In this document: piece by piece, positions 45,496-57,661 of the stretch
Position numbering within the stretch: the stretch's first letter is position 1
How the letters are laid out: each line of letters starts with the position of its first letter
Origin: Lolium rigidum
Taxonomy: Eukaryota > Streptophyta > Magnoliopsida > Poales > Poaceae
Reading direction: 5' to 3'
Assembly (NCBI RefSeq): GCF_022539505.1
Contig: NC_061510.1
Coordinates: 32,141,047 to 32,205,046 of the forward strand
DNA length: 64,000 bases
The notes under the pieces: generated by a model
Seen by the model: only the letters and a program-made list of their open reading frames with translations
Database searches by the model: none
What the model was told of the DNA's origin: nothing
Made by a program: the position numbers and the translations under genes

Positions 45496-48400
45496 ATGAA
45501 GCGCCATGAAGCGACAACGTCGTCCCGGCGGCGCGTGCTTCTTCTCTTCTTCCTGCTCCTGTCGTCGTCGCAGCTGCCGCGCGGCGCGAGAGCGGCGCCG
45601 GGCGAAGCGGAGGCGCTCGTGGACTGGAAGGATAGCCTGAAGCTGCCGTGGGCGGGCGCCCTCGCCACCTGGGACAGGAAGGCCGCCGCCAACTCCACCG
45701 TCGCGGCGTGCCGGTGGCAAAGCGTGTCGTGCGACGCCTTCGGCCGCGTCGTGGGCGTCGACGTTGCCGGGTCCGGCCTCGCCGGCACGCTCGACGCGCT
45801 CGACCTCTCGTCGCTGCCCAGCCTCGCCAGCCTCAACCTCAGCTACAACTCGCTGACAGGGTCGTTCCCGTCGTCAAACTTGCCGCTGCTCAGCATCACA
45901 TCAGCTGATTTCTCCAACAACAACCTATCAGGCCCGATCCCGGCGGCGCTGCCCTCGTACATGCCAAACCTCGAGCTCCTGAACGTTTCTTCCAACAAGT
46001 TCACCGGCGGTATACCGCTGTCGCTCGCGAACCTGACCAAGCTTCAGAGCCTTGTTCTCGGCAAGAACCTTCTCTCCGGCGGCATACCGCCGGCGCTCGG
46101 GTTCATCTCGGGGTTACGCGTGCTCGAGCTGCACAGCAACCCGCTGGGCGGCGCAATCCCCGCGTCTCTCGGCAACCTCCTGTCGCTGGAGCGCATCAAT
46201 GTCAGCATGGCGTTGCTAGAGTCCACCATTCCGAGCGAGCTCAGCCGCTGCACCAACCTCACCGACATTAGCCTCGCGATCAACAAGCTCTCCGGGGAGC
46301 TGCCGGTGTCGTGGGCCAAGCTGACCAAAGTACGGGAATTCAACGTCTCCAAGAACATGCTCACCGGGGAGATCATGCCGGACTACTTCACGGCGTGGAC
46401 CGGTCTCGCGGTGTTTCAGGCCGACAACAACCGCTTCACCGGCGGGATCCCCACGGAGGTCGGCATAGCGTCGGGGCTGGAGTTACTCTCCTTTGCGACC
46501 AACAACCTCTCCGGTGCCATCCCGGCGATCATCGGAAGCCTGACCAACCTCGTGCTGCTGGACCTCGCCGAAAACGAGTTCTCCGGCGCCATCCCGCGGA
46601 CCCTGGGCAACCTCACGAGATTAAAGATTCTTCGGCTGTACAACAACAAACTCACCGGCCGGTTGCCGGACGAGTTCGGGAACATGACGGCGCTGCATAA
46701 GCTGTCCGTGAGCACCAACATGTTGGAGGGCGAGCTGCCGGCCGGGCTTTTCCGGTTGCCGGACCTCATCTACATCATCGCCTTCGAAAATTTCTTCTCC
46801 GGCATCATCCCGCCGATTTCCAGCAGCCAGCTGACCGTCATCAGTATGGCAGACAACAACTTCTCCGGAGAACTTCCGCAGGGGCTGTGCTTGAGCGCCG
46901 ACAAGCTCCAGTTCCTTGGCCTGGACAGGAACCAATTCACGGGCGCCGTGCCTGCTTGCTACCGCAACTTCACCAAGCTGGTGCGCCTCAGGTTGGCACA
47001 TAACCGGCTTGCCGGCGACGTGTCGGACATCTTCGGGTCACATCCTAACCTGTACTACATCGACCTGTCCGGGAATTCGTTTGATGGCAAGCTCACAGAG
47101 CAATGGGCTCAGCAGTTAAAGAGCCTCCGGTATCTAAACCTGGACGGCAACAAGATCACCGGGACAGTTCCTCCCGGCTTCGGCAACATGGCTGCACTCA
47201 ACGATCTGAGCCTCGCATCCAATCTTCTCGCCGGCGCGATCCCGCCGGAGCTCGGCCAGTTACCATTGCTCAGTGTGAACTTGCGTCACAATAAGTTGTC
47301 AGGACCGATTCCTCCAGCATTGGGGAACGTCACCGGGATGCTGCAGCTGGACCTATCCGGGAATGAGCTCGACGGCGGCGTGCCGGTGGAGCTGACCGAA
47401 TTGAAGCGCATTTGGTACCTGAACCTGAGCAGCAACAACCTGACAGGAGAGGTGCCGGCTCTGCTTGGCAAGATGAACTCGCTGACCGACTTGGATCTCA
47501 GTGGCAACCCGGGCCTGTGCGGCGGCATCGCCGGACTGAAACCTTGCGGCTCGGATGGTTCCGCCGGCGCCGGAGTTGGCCCACGGCGATACAGCAAGAG
47601 GCTGATCCTTGTCATCGCTCTGTCTGTTGGTGCGGCGCTGCTCATCTCTATGGCTGCGGCTGCTTTCCTACTGGTGGTCCGCAAGAAAAGGAAGAGGCGA
47701 ACCGGCGTCCACCATGACACAGGAGGAGCAGAGACAACGACGGCGAGCGGCAGCGGGACTAACGTGCCTCTGCTGCAGACGTCCATATGGAGCAGGGAGG
47801 TGGAGTTCTCCTTCGAAGACATCGTGGCCGCGACGGAGCACTTCAACGAGGCCCACTGCATCGGCAAGGGGAGCTTCGGGAGCGTGTACCGCGCGGAGGT
47901 CCCCAGCGGCCACTCCCTCGCCGTGAAAAGGCTAGACGTGTCGGAGACGGGGGACATCAGCGAGAAGAGCTTCGAGAACGAGGTGAGGGCCCTGACGCGC
48001 GTCCGGCACCGGAACATCGTCAAGCTCCACGGCTTCTCCACCACGGACGGGTTCATGTACCTGGTCTACGAGCGCGTCGAGAGGGGCAGCCTCGGCAAGG
48101 TGCTGTACGGCGGCGGCGACGAGAGGTTCGACTGGCCGGCGAGGATGCGGGCCATCAGGGGCCTGGCGCACGCGCTGGCCTACCTGCACCACGATTGTTC
48201 GCCGCCCATGATCCACCGCGACGTCTCCGTCAACAACGTCCTGCTCGACGCCGAGTACGAGACGCGGCTGTCGGACTTCGGCACGGCGAGGTTCCTCAGC
48301 CCCGATCGCTCCAACTGCACCACCGTCGCCGGTTCCTACGGCTACATGGCACCAGGTACCTACATTACGCGCCACTGCAACATCGAATTCTCAATCCAAC

Positions 48401-48821
48401 TATGCTGAGCACTAATCGGCATTGCGTTCTTGCTGCAGAGCTCGCGTACCTGAGGGTGACGACCAAGTGCGACGTGTACAGTTTCGGCGTGATCGCGATG
48501 GAGATCCTGACGGGGAAGTTCCCCGGCGGGCTCATCAGCTCACTCTACAGCCTGGACGAGACGCAGGCTGGCGTCGGCAAGTCGCCGGCGCTCCTGCTGC
48601 TCAGGGACTTGCTGGACCACAGGCTGCAGGCCCCCGACGGGGAGCTCGCGGCGCAGGTGGTGTTCGCCTTCGTCGTGGCGCTGTCCTGCGTCCGCACCAA
48701 CCCCGACGCTCGCCCCACCATGCGCATCGTCGCACAGGAGCTCGACACTCGCCAGAGGTCGGCCTTGGACAGGCCGCTCGGGGCGATCATGATCGGCGAT
48801 CTCCTCGGTTCACGGGTATGA
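45496..48821 (+). CDS. LRR receptor-like kinase, MIK2-like (exons 45496-48355 and 48439-48821)
   Basis: Predicted 1080-residue plasma-membrane receptor kinase. Residues 1-33 are a signal peptide (basic MKRHEATTSSRRR, then VLLLFFLLLSSS). Then comes an N-terminal LRR cap with a CRWQSVSC cysteine pair, followed by about 20 or more plant-type LRRs (LxxLxxLxLxxNxLxGxIP) with many N-glycosylation sites. A transmembrane helix lies at about 702-725 (LILVIALSVGAALLISM) with the stop-transfer RKKRKRR. The kinase starts near 770: GKGSFGSVY at 789, AVK near 810, HRDVSVNN near 906, DFGTAR near 926, and APE split by the intron. It is an RD kinase and so probably active. The 83-bp intron (GT 48356, AG 48438) restores GYMAPELAYL. 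The start at 45496 is chosen over 45451 because it places the signal peptide at the terminus. Overall architecture matches the MIK2 / At1g35710 group of LRR subfamily XII-type kinases, involved in peptide sensing and defence. The ligand cannot be inferred. No stop or frameshift. Confidence 0.93.
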
Positions 48822-50280
48822 ATGTGAAACGTACGTCTTGGTGAGTAGCATTTGCTGTACGGTACAGGTTTGGTTCATTGGATTTTTTCTTTGTGTGTGT
48901 ACATCGGCGCCAGATACGTGGATCAGTTCCAACACCATTTCTGTACTAAATGTGCAGTTTGTAGGTGATGTAAAAAAAAGTTGTGTTTTTCTTGTTTGTC
49001 AATCCTCAAGCAACTGAAATTCTCTGCATTCTCAGTCGATTTTCCAGGCTGAAGTTGCAGTACCTTTGCTTGTTCCTGCACATATGGTGCGTTTCTCTCA
49101 CCATGAATGGAAATTATGTTGATAAGTTATTTCTCTTCATTTTCAATTTTCATTTCTACTGGCCTAAATATATTATCCAAAGATAAGATTTTCGTGTACG
49201 CAAGTTGAAGTTTGTCTCTTCATCTCTGTATGTTCATTGTTATTTTTTCTTACGTCAGGTGTGAGGGAATTGACTAAGTTACTGAAAATGTGCCCCCTAG
49301 AGACAATTATACTGACATAGTATTTCCCTGGTTTTTGAGTCATTTATCTTTTTTCTGTTTTGTCGGCGGAATATAATGGGAAGCTCCCCATTGTTCATTC
49401 TATTACGTGAAGAAAAATAAGTTATTTATACTAGTGTCATGATGTGTGCCCGCCTATCAGACCGCGGGTCTCTGGGATATTCGTTTCGGGGTGATGGTAG
49501 AAGGGGACAAAGATATGAGTAGGGCACACAAACACTTGTAATGGCAACTCCGCCTGCCAGTCACATTGGAACCACCACTCTCTCCCTCCCTCATCCTCCT
49601 TAATACGGCAATTTTGGCCTCCGCCGCCAAAGAACCCGCGAAAGTCAAGGTCGGTGTGTAGCCATGTTCTCATCCTCCTCCTCCACCGCCAAACCCTGCC
49701 GAAGCTGACACGCCCCTCCGGCGAATCTTCGTGCAAAGGCAAAGCAAGCATCGGATAAGGAGGCTGCCACGAAAGTCATCGCCTGAGCACTACGAATGTG
49801 GACCTCACTCTCCTCCAAAAATTTCACATATGATGTAGGAACCGAATGCAAATTGAAACTACACAATTGAAAAACAAAAAAAAATCTAAGCAATATCATC
49901 ATACTCGACAAGCATCCAGAGAGGGGGCAAAAATATACATCTCCACTGTTTCCTCGAACACATTGTGAGCGTCAGTGTCGTTGATGGTCGCGCAGGGCAC
50001 ACCGACCATCAGAGGGTGGTGGATAAAGTGACGATGTTCCTCAATCCACTCCCATCTTTGCCTTCTTTGGGCCGTTACATGTTGCCTTTACGCCCCCCCC
50101 CCCCCACACACACACACACCTTTGATGCCATTGGTGTGTCTAGGATTAAACCTTACACCAACGACACAGAAGGGAGCCTGGAAGACGCGGCCTCAAGGGG
50201 GTTTCCCTCCCTTTTGTGTTGCAGTGCGGCGGCGGAAGGATATTGATTGAAATTACCTCTAGAGCATGGCACCCAGGTTC
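48822..50280. other. 3' region of the kinase gene and intergenic DNA
   Basis: Probable 3' UTR follows the stop. No clear poly(A) signal was assigned. Around 49437-49751 a minus-strand frame reads MRTWLHTDLDFRGFFGGGG; it looks like a gene fragment but was not recognised. A C-run followed by (CA)n lies at about 50090-50119. Confidence 0.5.
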
Positions 50281-50405
50281 GCCCATTGTCCATGGTATTT
50301 ACGTTTCGAGTCCATGACTAAAGCTCCCCACTGTTCCCGGTTCGTGTTAAAACCGGGACTAAAGCTCCCAGGGGCTTTGGACGAAAGGCCTGTTTTGTAC
50401 TAGTG
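50281..50405 (-). mobile_element. CACTA (En/Spm) element terminus
   Basis: The minus strand starts CACTAGTACAAAACAGGCCT at 50405, the usual terminus of cereal CACTA elements. It is followed by subterminal repeats (gggagctttagtcccggt and a second ctttagtc copy). No matching opposite terminus was found, so only a truncated end remains. The inner boundary is approximate. Confidence 0.75.
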
Positions 50406-50539
50406 ATTTGGCAGCGCTGTCAAGCTAGACAACGCAAGGGTGGAAGATTGGCAACAACATCGCAGAAGCGGGGGAGGGGTGTTGGGACTGAAAATTCCCT
50501 CCTGCCAAGCTACACTTGTGGAAAAGGGGTACTGGGAAT

Positions 50540-53100
50540 CCAGGCAACGTTCTGGCTATATCCGAGTTTTACCGCCCCATTTTTGGTATCCCAAACAATC
50601 CCCATTTTTGAATGGAGTCCATTGAAGCCTTGCCAAATTCTATTTTGTAAGAATTAATTTATTACGAAGAAACAAGATGAAGATCTTAATCTTTAATGAT
50701 AATTTAAATTTTCATATATATTTTGTAGGAAGACCATATGACCATTCAAAAAAAAAAACCGCATACATGGATTTGACCCTGGAAGTTCCTAATGTAGTAA
50801 CTTTCTAGATAGAATTATGTTATTCATTTGTTAAATTTATAGACATTAACCGCTGAACCAACTGATTCCAAGTTCCCATTTATTTTGATAAGATCCATCC
50901 AAATTCTACATTCAATGGATTATGTGCTAGAACGTGGGCTACCAAAATAATTTCTTGGTGCACCACATTATATAGCATTGGGCATTGGTTTGCCAAAAAT
51001 GTGCTCCTCATCCAAGTGTCTGCCCAAAAACGTGATGCTTGTCCATTGTCTATAACAAAAGACCGTCATTCGAAGAAGTCAATCTTAACTTTCATTGGAT
51101 CTTTCCAAAATCGAGAGTCTGTGGGTTTCAGCATCACTTATGACCATGCTTTATTTTAAGGAACTTATTATGTAATAGCTCCTACCACACTCCCTCCTCG
51201 CTAAGTAGTTTGAATTGATATTTACTTAGAAGACACTTATTCTATATATCTAGTATCTCAATATCCAAAACCTCTTGCCGTTGGCTCGACAAACAAATTC
51301 CACCTGATTAACCGGTATTCATGTTTATCTTGATCACTCTTCCAGAAAAAAACATGACCTATAAAAATCTAACATTTGCATTACTCCTTTAGGTATTTAA
51401 TTAAAAAGGATAGAATAAACATATATATAAATTTGTAAGAAAAGAATTAATAAGGACTAGACTATCTCCATAGGAAAGTATCTTGTCTTGCCAGCATCCT
51501 AGTTTCTTTTCAAACCGGCGCTCCAGTACTAGGCTCCATTGTTTGTTTATAAGCTTTCTATAATTAATTGGAATTACAAGGTATCAAAAGGGAAGAGAGT
51601 CGGCCTCAGAATGGGATATTTGTTTGTACTGGTCTTCCATTTCTTTGGTCTTGCCAAAACAGAAAATTTCGCTTTTACGAAAAAATATTTTTAGCTCAGA
51701 TAACTATTTGAAGATACACATAATTAATTTCATATTGCCGGATTTCTGAAAGTCGTGGACTAAAAGAGGTATGAGTCCTCCAACCTGGACATCTTCTTTT
51801 TCCCTTGCAATGATAATAGCAGACATACAAGTGACAATACTGAAAAGTAACAGTGAAATGGATCTTATTTTCTAAGGCCCTTCCTTGTTTGGAAGTAATG
51901 GCCAATGTCTATCGTCTACACGAATTCTTACCAACACTCCCGGAATAAAATTTGTGATATGGTCACACCACTTTTGGTCAAGCCCTTTCATTTGCATTGT
52001 TTTCTGTAAATGAAGGCCACTTAACTTTCTCATACTCTCTCAAAATATATTTTAAAACAAACCCATCCATTTTCTTCCTTTGAAGCTCATGGGTGGTTTC
52101 GTACACAACCATTACACCCTCTAGGATATGTCGATCTGGCATGAAAGCGCTTTGAGTGGGTCTAATGACTTTGTGCACTATCTCTGTGATATGATCTGTT
52201 CCTACTTTTGTATAAAAAAAATAAAGATCACATTAAGAACATAAATAGGCCTATGTTGCTGAATTTTTACCGCGTCTTCCTTTTTTGGTAACAGAGTAAT
52301 CACACCAAAATTTAGTTTATAAAGTGGAAAATCTCCTTGCCGTAAAAAATAGCCACAAGGTTATTTTTTTTATAGTGTTTCAAGACATTCTATAGAACTC
52401 AACTAGAAAACCATATGATCCTTAAGCTTTATTAGATTCTATTTGCGACATAGCCTCAAGAACCGCCACGTCAGTGAATTCAGCAGCGAGAAGACGATTC
52501 TCAATACAAAAATCATTCTGAGTAGGTGCTCCAAATAACCGAAGTAATGCCTTCATGAACACGAAAATTATTCTGAGTCGGTGCTCCAAATAACTTCTTG
52601 TAATATTTTGTGATGTATACTTTTTGATTTCCGGTCTCCTGCTATAGTCCCTTCCTCTTGCTCTAACTGAATTTTCTTCTTTTTCCTATGCTCCCCATTT
52701 GCAATAAGGTGAATATATTTCGTGTTATTCCCACTCTCTTACACATGTTTACCTTTAGCCCCTATGAGTTCATTTATACTTCTCTACCCGTCTAACTTTT
52801 GACAACTTGGTATTCGCGTCTCTTAACTCGTCTCTCTCGGATGCATCAAGAGGACACGTTTCAGCTTGTATATCTAGACGATCTATAGTAGAAATTAATA
52901 TTGTATTTCTTCTTCCCTCTTATAGATTCCACATCTATAGCGTGTGCCCATTCTTTGAGGAAGTGTCCCATATGTCCTATTTTGTTTTGGCATATTTCAA
53001 TTGGACTATTTCCCTTCACAAAGGCACATCATTATTCTGTGATCATATCGATGAAACCGTCCATCCTTAACCAGGATAGTTCAAAGGAAAATAAAATCTG
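50540..53100 (-). pseudogene. Degenerate L1-type LINE ORF2 (reverse transcriptase to zinc-binding region)
   Basis: Read from right to left on the minus strand, fragments in several frames follow the order of plant LINE ORF2: NINFYYRSS...LDIQAETCPLDASE (about 52880), QEEGTIAGDRK, then LLAAEFTDVAVLEAMSQIES, YGFLVEFYRMS, LPKKEDAVKIQQHRPIYVLN, VIRPTQSAFMPDRHILEGVM and KVKWP. Next come SIVTCMSAIIIAREKEDVQV and GNMKLIMYLQ, and finally MKVKIDFFE..., RFWADTWM and KIKIFILFLRNKLILTK from the zinc-binding domain near 50700. Stops and frameshifts are everywhere and the catalytic YADD box was not found, so this is an old dead copy. Ends are approximate; no poly(A) tail or target duplication was defined. 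Confidence 0.75.
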
Positions 53101-54241
53101 TATTGCCTAGGTGAGCTTGTTCACCCGAGTCAATAAAGAGCGGAGTATGATCCGTGACAACGCTCAATTATATATCTCTACCATGTAGTTTTTGGTAATA
53201 CAAATATATCAATTATGCCGCCTCTCATCAATTCCTGTTATGAATGATTCCAGTAGTTTCATTTGGGAACCCCTAATGTATACAGTGTACCATCTAAAAA
53301 AAACAGTGTATCATCTTGCACTCAAAATCCATGTTTATGTTCCAGTGGAATTTCATCAAAATTAGGCAAGACATGGAGGGAAACTGGAGAGTAAATTTAC
53401 TTCCCCACCAATGTGTTCTACTACCTCTTTCCCAAAATATAAGACATTTTGTTAGGCTAGCCTATCTAAATATTTTATATCTGGAATTGCTGGAAAAAAT
53501 GTGTTTTCAAAATTGTGAAGTGGTAAGAATTTTAAAATATAGTGAGTAGCAGCCGAATGCGTGAAAATAAAAACATTTACCTAGCGGCGTACAAGAGGAA
53601 TAAAGCAACTTATAATTTTAATGGAATCAAACTGTGCTAAGACAAAGATCATGACATCTTTGTTTATGCTTACTACATTAGCTAGTATCCCCTTGGGGAT
53701 GGGTGTATATGGGAACAATAAATTGAGTAAACCTAGGGGGGACGCAGATATTAAACTACAAGGTCAGAGGATAGTTTAGATTAGCTCAACTTAGAACTAC
53801 TCTACTAATTTCTACACTGTTTGCGAAAAACAACCAAAAAGTTGGAGCCAAAATAAACAAGCAGGCTAAGCAAATGTGTATAATAGCCAGTGATGCAGGT
53901 ACTTTTCCTGTCAGCTAACGTGACTGAATCTTTATTTGGTAAAACTTGAATGATTCAGTATTACAATAGTAATCATCCATATGTATCCTGAAAACTAGCA
54001 CGGTTTATTTCCTTGTGGCTTGAAAACACAGCATTATCATGCATGTAGATGGCAGGCAAATGACAGAGTATATAGAGTTCACGAGGTCTTCTATACTATA
54101 TATAGGGCATTAGGGCTATCCTACACAAATCGGATGATAAATGTGGCTCTGGTTTTCAGGAACTCTATGTTTCTTGATTTATTTCTTTCCTTTTTCATCT
54201 GGGTATGAAAATGAAAATCAGCCAGGATTGAACTTGAAAAC
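53101..54241. other. Intergenic DNA downstream of the LBD gene
   Basis: AT-rich, no gene recognised. At 53424-53549 a stretch starting tactacctctttcccaaaa resembles a decayed Stowaway left end. The 3' UTR of the minus-strand LBD gene should lie in its right part. Confidence 0.5.
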
Positions 54242-54892
54242 CTAATGTCGGCGATTCAGAAGTCTGGGAGGCGAAGGATCCGAAGACTGGTAGCTTGACG
54301 ACGATGGCACATCTCCACCATAGTGCGCTCCCGCGAGTGTATGGCCCTCGTCATCATCATCATTATCATGTTCCATCGACATCACAGCGTCCTCCTCGTC
54401 GACGTTCGCGCCGACCGTCGCGTCGCCGTCAATCTCCACGGCACCAGGAGGTGCGTAGCCGCCGTAGAACGGCAGCGGATGCTCGTCCGGTGGCATCGCA
54501 TACGGCAGCAGCGGCTGCGGCGGCATCCGCAGCTGCACGGGCGCGCGGCGGTGCTTGGCCAGCAGCTCCTGCACGGCCTGGAGCTCGGCTGTCGCGCGGG
54601 CAAGCTCGTTTTCGAGATTGTGTGTGATGGCGCGCGGCCCGTGCACGGGATGGGCAGCCCGCGCGTCGGCCTCGTACATGATGGACCTCATGCAGTCGTC
54701 CTGCTTCTGCGGCCCGGCCATGGCCATGAGCCGGAGGATGTTCTTGATCCCAAAGAGGCGGTGGGAGCTGCGGAAGCTGCCGGGCCTGTCGGCGGGGAAG
54801 TAAGGCGCCAGTGGACATCCCGGCGAGCACTTCCGGCGCTGGTGCTTGCACGCGCAGCACGCCGGATGCTGCTGCGCCGGAGGATCCGCCAT
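54242..54892 (-). CDS. LOB-domain (LBD/AS2 family) transcription factor, 216 residues
   Basis: Single-exon ORF starting MADPPAQQHPACCACKHQRR. The LOB domain spans about residues 10-115. Its zinc-finger-like CX2CX6CX3C motif is CCACKHQRRKCSPGC, the GAS block runs through FGIKNILRLMAMAGPQKQDD and CMRSIMYEADARAAHPVHG, and the leucine-zipper-like helix is LENELARATAELQAVQELL. This marks a class I LBD protein, a nuclear plant-specific DNA-binding regulator of organ boundary and lateral organ development. The rest is proline-rich, then acidic (EHDNDDDDEG) and Ser-rich, a plausible activation tail. A TATA box lies about 160 bp upstream. No frame damage, and base composition is like that of the kinase gene. 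Which LBD subclade it belongs to was not resolved. Confidence 0.93.
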   Translation of the reverse strand: MADPPAQQHPACCACKHQRRKCSPGCPLAPYFPADRPGSFRSSHRLFGIKNILRLMAMAGPQKQDDCMRSIMYEADARAAHPVHGPRAITHNLENELARATAELQAVQELLAKHRRAPVQLRMPPQPLLPYAMPPDEHPLPFYGGYAPPGAVEIDGDATVGANVDEEDAVMSMEHDNDDDDEGHTLAGAHYGGDVPSSSSYQSSDPSPPRLLNRRH

Positions 54893-55046
54893 TGCTGACG
54901 GAGGCGACGTGGACGGAGGGAGAGTGGCACCGCCGCCAGCACATCAGCACGGAAGGATCGGGAATGGCCTGGATGGCGGCGGGAGCAGGACACCCTACAG
55001 GTGCGTGCGTGTGTTTTGCGCGTGCTTCGCGTCGCGGCCGGATCTG

Positions 55047-55060
55047 CGCATATATATAAG
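55047..55060 (-). promoter_or_regulatory. TATA box of the LBD gene
   Basis: On the minus strand cttatatatatgcg lies about 160 bp upstream of the ATG at 54892. The spacing allows a leader of roughly 120-130 bases. Confidence 0.7.
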
Positions 55061-55340
55061 CCGTCATGAACCGACAGCCCCGATTAGCTGGGTTTGTTCC
55101 GAAGGATATATGCAAATTGCAACAGACGGTTTGTTATATTATGTTATGTCACGAATGCATCTGGCCGGCGTTTACCTCGCACGTCTTTTTTTTACCGTAC
55201 CTTAATAAAAGAAGAGAACATGTCCTCTTCCCCCTCTACCCTTCTCAACACCGTCTAGGTCTGATAATGTAATATACTTGAACAAGTTCTACACATGTTC
55301 GATTTGCACGCTAAGAATTTCAGCAATTGAAAATAGGAGA
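55061..55340. other. LBD upstream region
   Basis: AT-rich DNA upstream of the LBD TATA box. No other gene seen; distal promoter elements may lie here. Confidence 0.4.
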
Positions 55341-56460
55341 AAAAGAATCAAGGTCGCCCCCTCCATGCGACCCGGAGGGCGAACCCTAACCCGCCGCCGC
55401 CTGCCTCCCTCCCTCTCCCCCACCTCCTCCTCGTCCCCGGAGGCACGGCCAGCAAAGCAAGGGGCGCCGGTGAAGGGGGCTGCGTGGAAATGGACCCTCG
55501 CCCCCGTGTGGTTACTAGCTGGAGGAACTCCACGCCGGGCTCACAGTCGCCGCTACTGCTGGTTGGTGGGCTCCTCCTACTCCTCGAGATTGGGAGACGT
55601 ATGTCGGTAGTCTTCCGCGGTGGGGGCTCTGGTAGCTAGGGTGGCAGCCCTGGGTGGGTGGACGGTGCCGGCCCTGCGTTGGGGGCCGGCGTCCGTGGAG
55701 GGTGTCCATCTTCCTCGGCCGCGTCGGTGGCGTGGAGACGGCGAACGTTGGTCGCGGCGCAGTAGTTGTTGGTTACTGCTCTAGATCTTGGTGTCTGCGC
55801 GCCCCTGCCAATCTCGGGTCTTGGTGGTCTCTGGACACCGGATCTTGGTGTCTCGACAGGTAGGTTGGTGCTGGTGTGTGGTGCTGGGGAAACCCTTTGT
55901 CAGCATGGCTAGCCACGACGAGGACAACACCTCTGGCGCAGTTCCCTTCTTGAAGGCCTTGTTGAGGAACCACCCTGGACAACCCCTTCCGTCGTTTCTT
56001 CATTGGTGCGTCTTCATTCGGCAGCTTTGGTACGGGGTTGCGGTGGTGCCTTTGATGGTCGTGGTCTTGGAAAAGCGTTCTAGACGTTTTTGGTGGTTTT
56101 TCCCTTGGCAGCCTAGCTTCCTTAGGTTCGCCACATTCTAGGGGGAACTGCTTTGCCTCCAAATGGTTCGACGCCCTTCGATCCGGGGCGAGGAACTGGG
56201 AGTCCTTTCCGGAGGTGAAGACGGTGGAACTCAGATCTAGTTTTTCAGCTAGGGCAGATGTCGTTCCGGCTGCCTTCTCCACAACCTTGCTGCCTTTGGT
56301 GTCTTCTCGGTATCGTGTTGTGGTCTAGGCGCCTCAAGCAATGTTTCTGGTTTATCCTTCCTATGCTTGTTGCTTGTTCCTATAAGCTATTTGTATGCAC
56401 ACTTGTATCAGCCGTTCTGTGGATTTATTAATTTAAAGCTAAGCCAAGGCCTTATGTTTA
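55341..56460 (+). mobile_element. Retroposon-like GC-rich sequence
   Basis: Begins with gggcgaaccctaacccgccg and C-rich leader-like DNA. It continues GC-rich without a stable frame and ends with ggatttattaatttaaagct and an A-rich tail (tttaaaaagaaaag). This layout resembles 5'-leader-derived or SINE/LINE-like retroposons common in wheat-type genomes. No protein was recognised; a degraded host gene is the alternative. Confidence 0.35.
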
Positions 56461-56899
56461 AAAAGAAAAGGAGAATGTGCATATTTCGTTCTATGTTATT
56501 TATTCTCACTCCTAATATATTTTTATGTAAATAAGAAAGATGTACGAATCAACATATATATAGGTCCATGAAGCATGCTTAGATGCATTCTCGAAAAAAA
56601 AGCATGCTTAGATATTTTTTTCCGTTTTGCTACTTCTCTCAAACGTAAAAGACAAAAACAAATCCGTTTTAGATCCCATTGGATCTGATCATGTTAGGGA
56701 AAAAAAGCGAGGCCAAAAGACACACGTGCTCGAGTTGTTGAGAGAAGCTCAAGTGCAAAAAGAACTTCTAATCCAACAAGTTCAAGAACAAGAACAAATG
56801 TGAGTGCAACGAAAACTTTCGTAGCAAGAACAATGCCCCACAATCTACCAACTTCAAGAAGAAAAATGAGAGAAAGAAACATGTTTGTCATGTTTGTGA
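56461..56899. other. AT-rich intergenic DNA
   Basis: Contains two copies of aaaaaagcatgcttagat-like sequence near 56570-56610. No gene recognised. Confidence 0.4.
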
Positions 56900-57348
56900 T
56901 AATCCACTTCATTGGGCTCCGAATGGCCCAACACTAGGCCACTGCCCTGGCCGCCGAAGGTACCGCTTGAGCCATCACCGAAGCCTAGATCTCAACAATC
57001 CCTTCTCATGCAACGGATGTAGGTACGAGGGAAAAGGAAGTGAATACGAGGGCAAAGAAACTATATCTCAACTTTTCACTAAGGAGGCTTAGGTAATGAT
57101 GACCGACCTAAGCACCATGGCTGCCATGACGAGGGTTTGGTATGAAAAGAAAAACTCCATGATCTTGTGTCAAGAATATTGGTCGATTAGTGTCATATTG
57201 TGTGTATGAACTATTATGTGTGATTTGTGATCGTTTTGATATTTTGGTGAATGCATGTACCTTGTTCACGACACGGCTGGAACTCGTGAATCTAGCTAGA
57301 GATGCCCTAAGTGATTGGAAGCTGTTTTTGTGAGTCTAATGGAGATGC
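56900..57348 (+). mobile_element. Right part of a decayed Harbinger-type element
   Basis: Ends ctaatggagatgctc followed by taa, the same terminal sequence as the element at 43836-44548. Near 57117 a frame reads MAAMTRVWYEKKNSMIL, resembling the C-terminal helix of proteins linked to plant Harbinger elements. The left end was not found. Confidence 0.45.
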
Positions 57349-57658
57349 TCTAACGCGGCTTTGATCCATCAGGCTGGATTGGCTACTGTGTCAACATCAT
57401 TGTACACGTTTTGGGAAACCCGGCCCTCTTGAGTCTTCCATTGATTTTCTCTTTTGTGTATTCTCCATTGACTTTTCCGATCATGACATGTGGCTTGGAG
57501 TTTGGTTGACCTTGCTTAACTTTGTCAAATTGCCATGTAGGATTATATGAGAAAATATGCCCAGAATACAATGAAATCTGGAGTGATGGTACCCGCTGTG
57601 ATCCATCGAGCTCCGTTTTCGAGTTCTAGTTGATTTATCATGTTTCCTTTGAACTTAG
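57349..57658. other. Short intergenic segment
   Basis: Nothing recognised between two Harbinger-type ends. Confidence 0.4.
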
Positions 57659-57661
57659 TTA

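Noticed and set aside
47787..48821. 344-residue frame overlapping the kinase
   Set aside because: It is a shadow frame over exon 1; its end coincides with exon 2 only because the intron changes the frame.
49437..49751. Minus-strand frame as a gene
   Set aside because: No domain recognised and no supporting context; left as an unexplained fragment.
54429..55115. 228-residue frame overlapping the LBD gene
   Set aside because: Shadow frame; the LOB domain is in the other frame and explains the locus.
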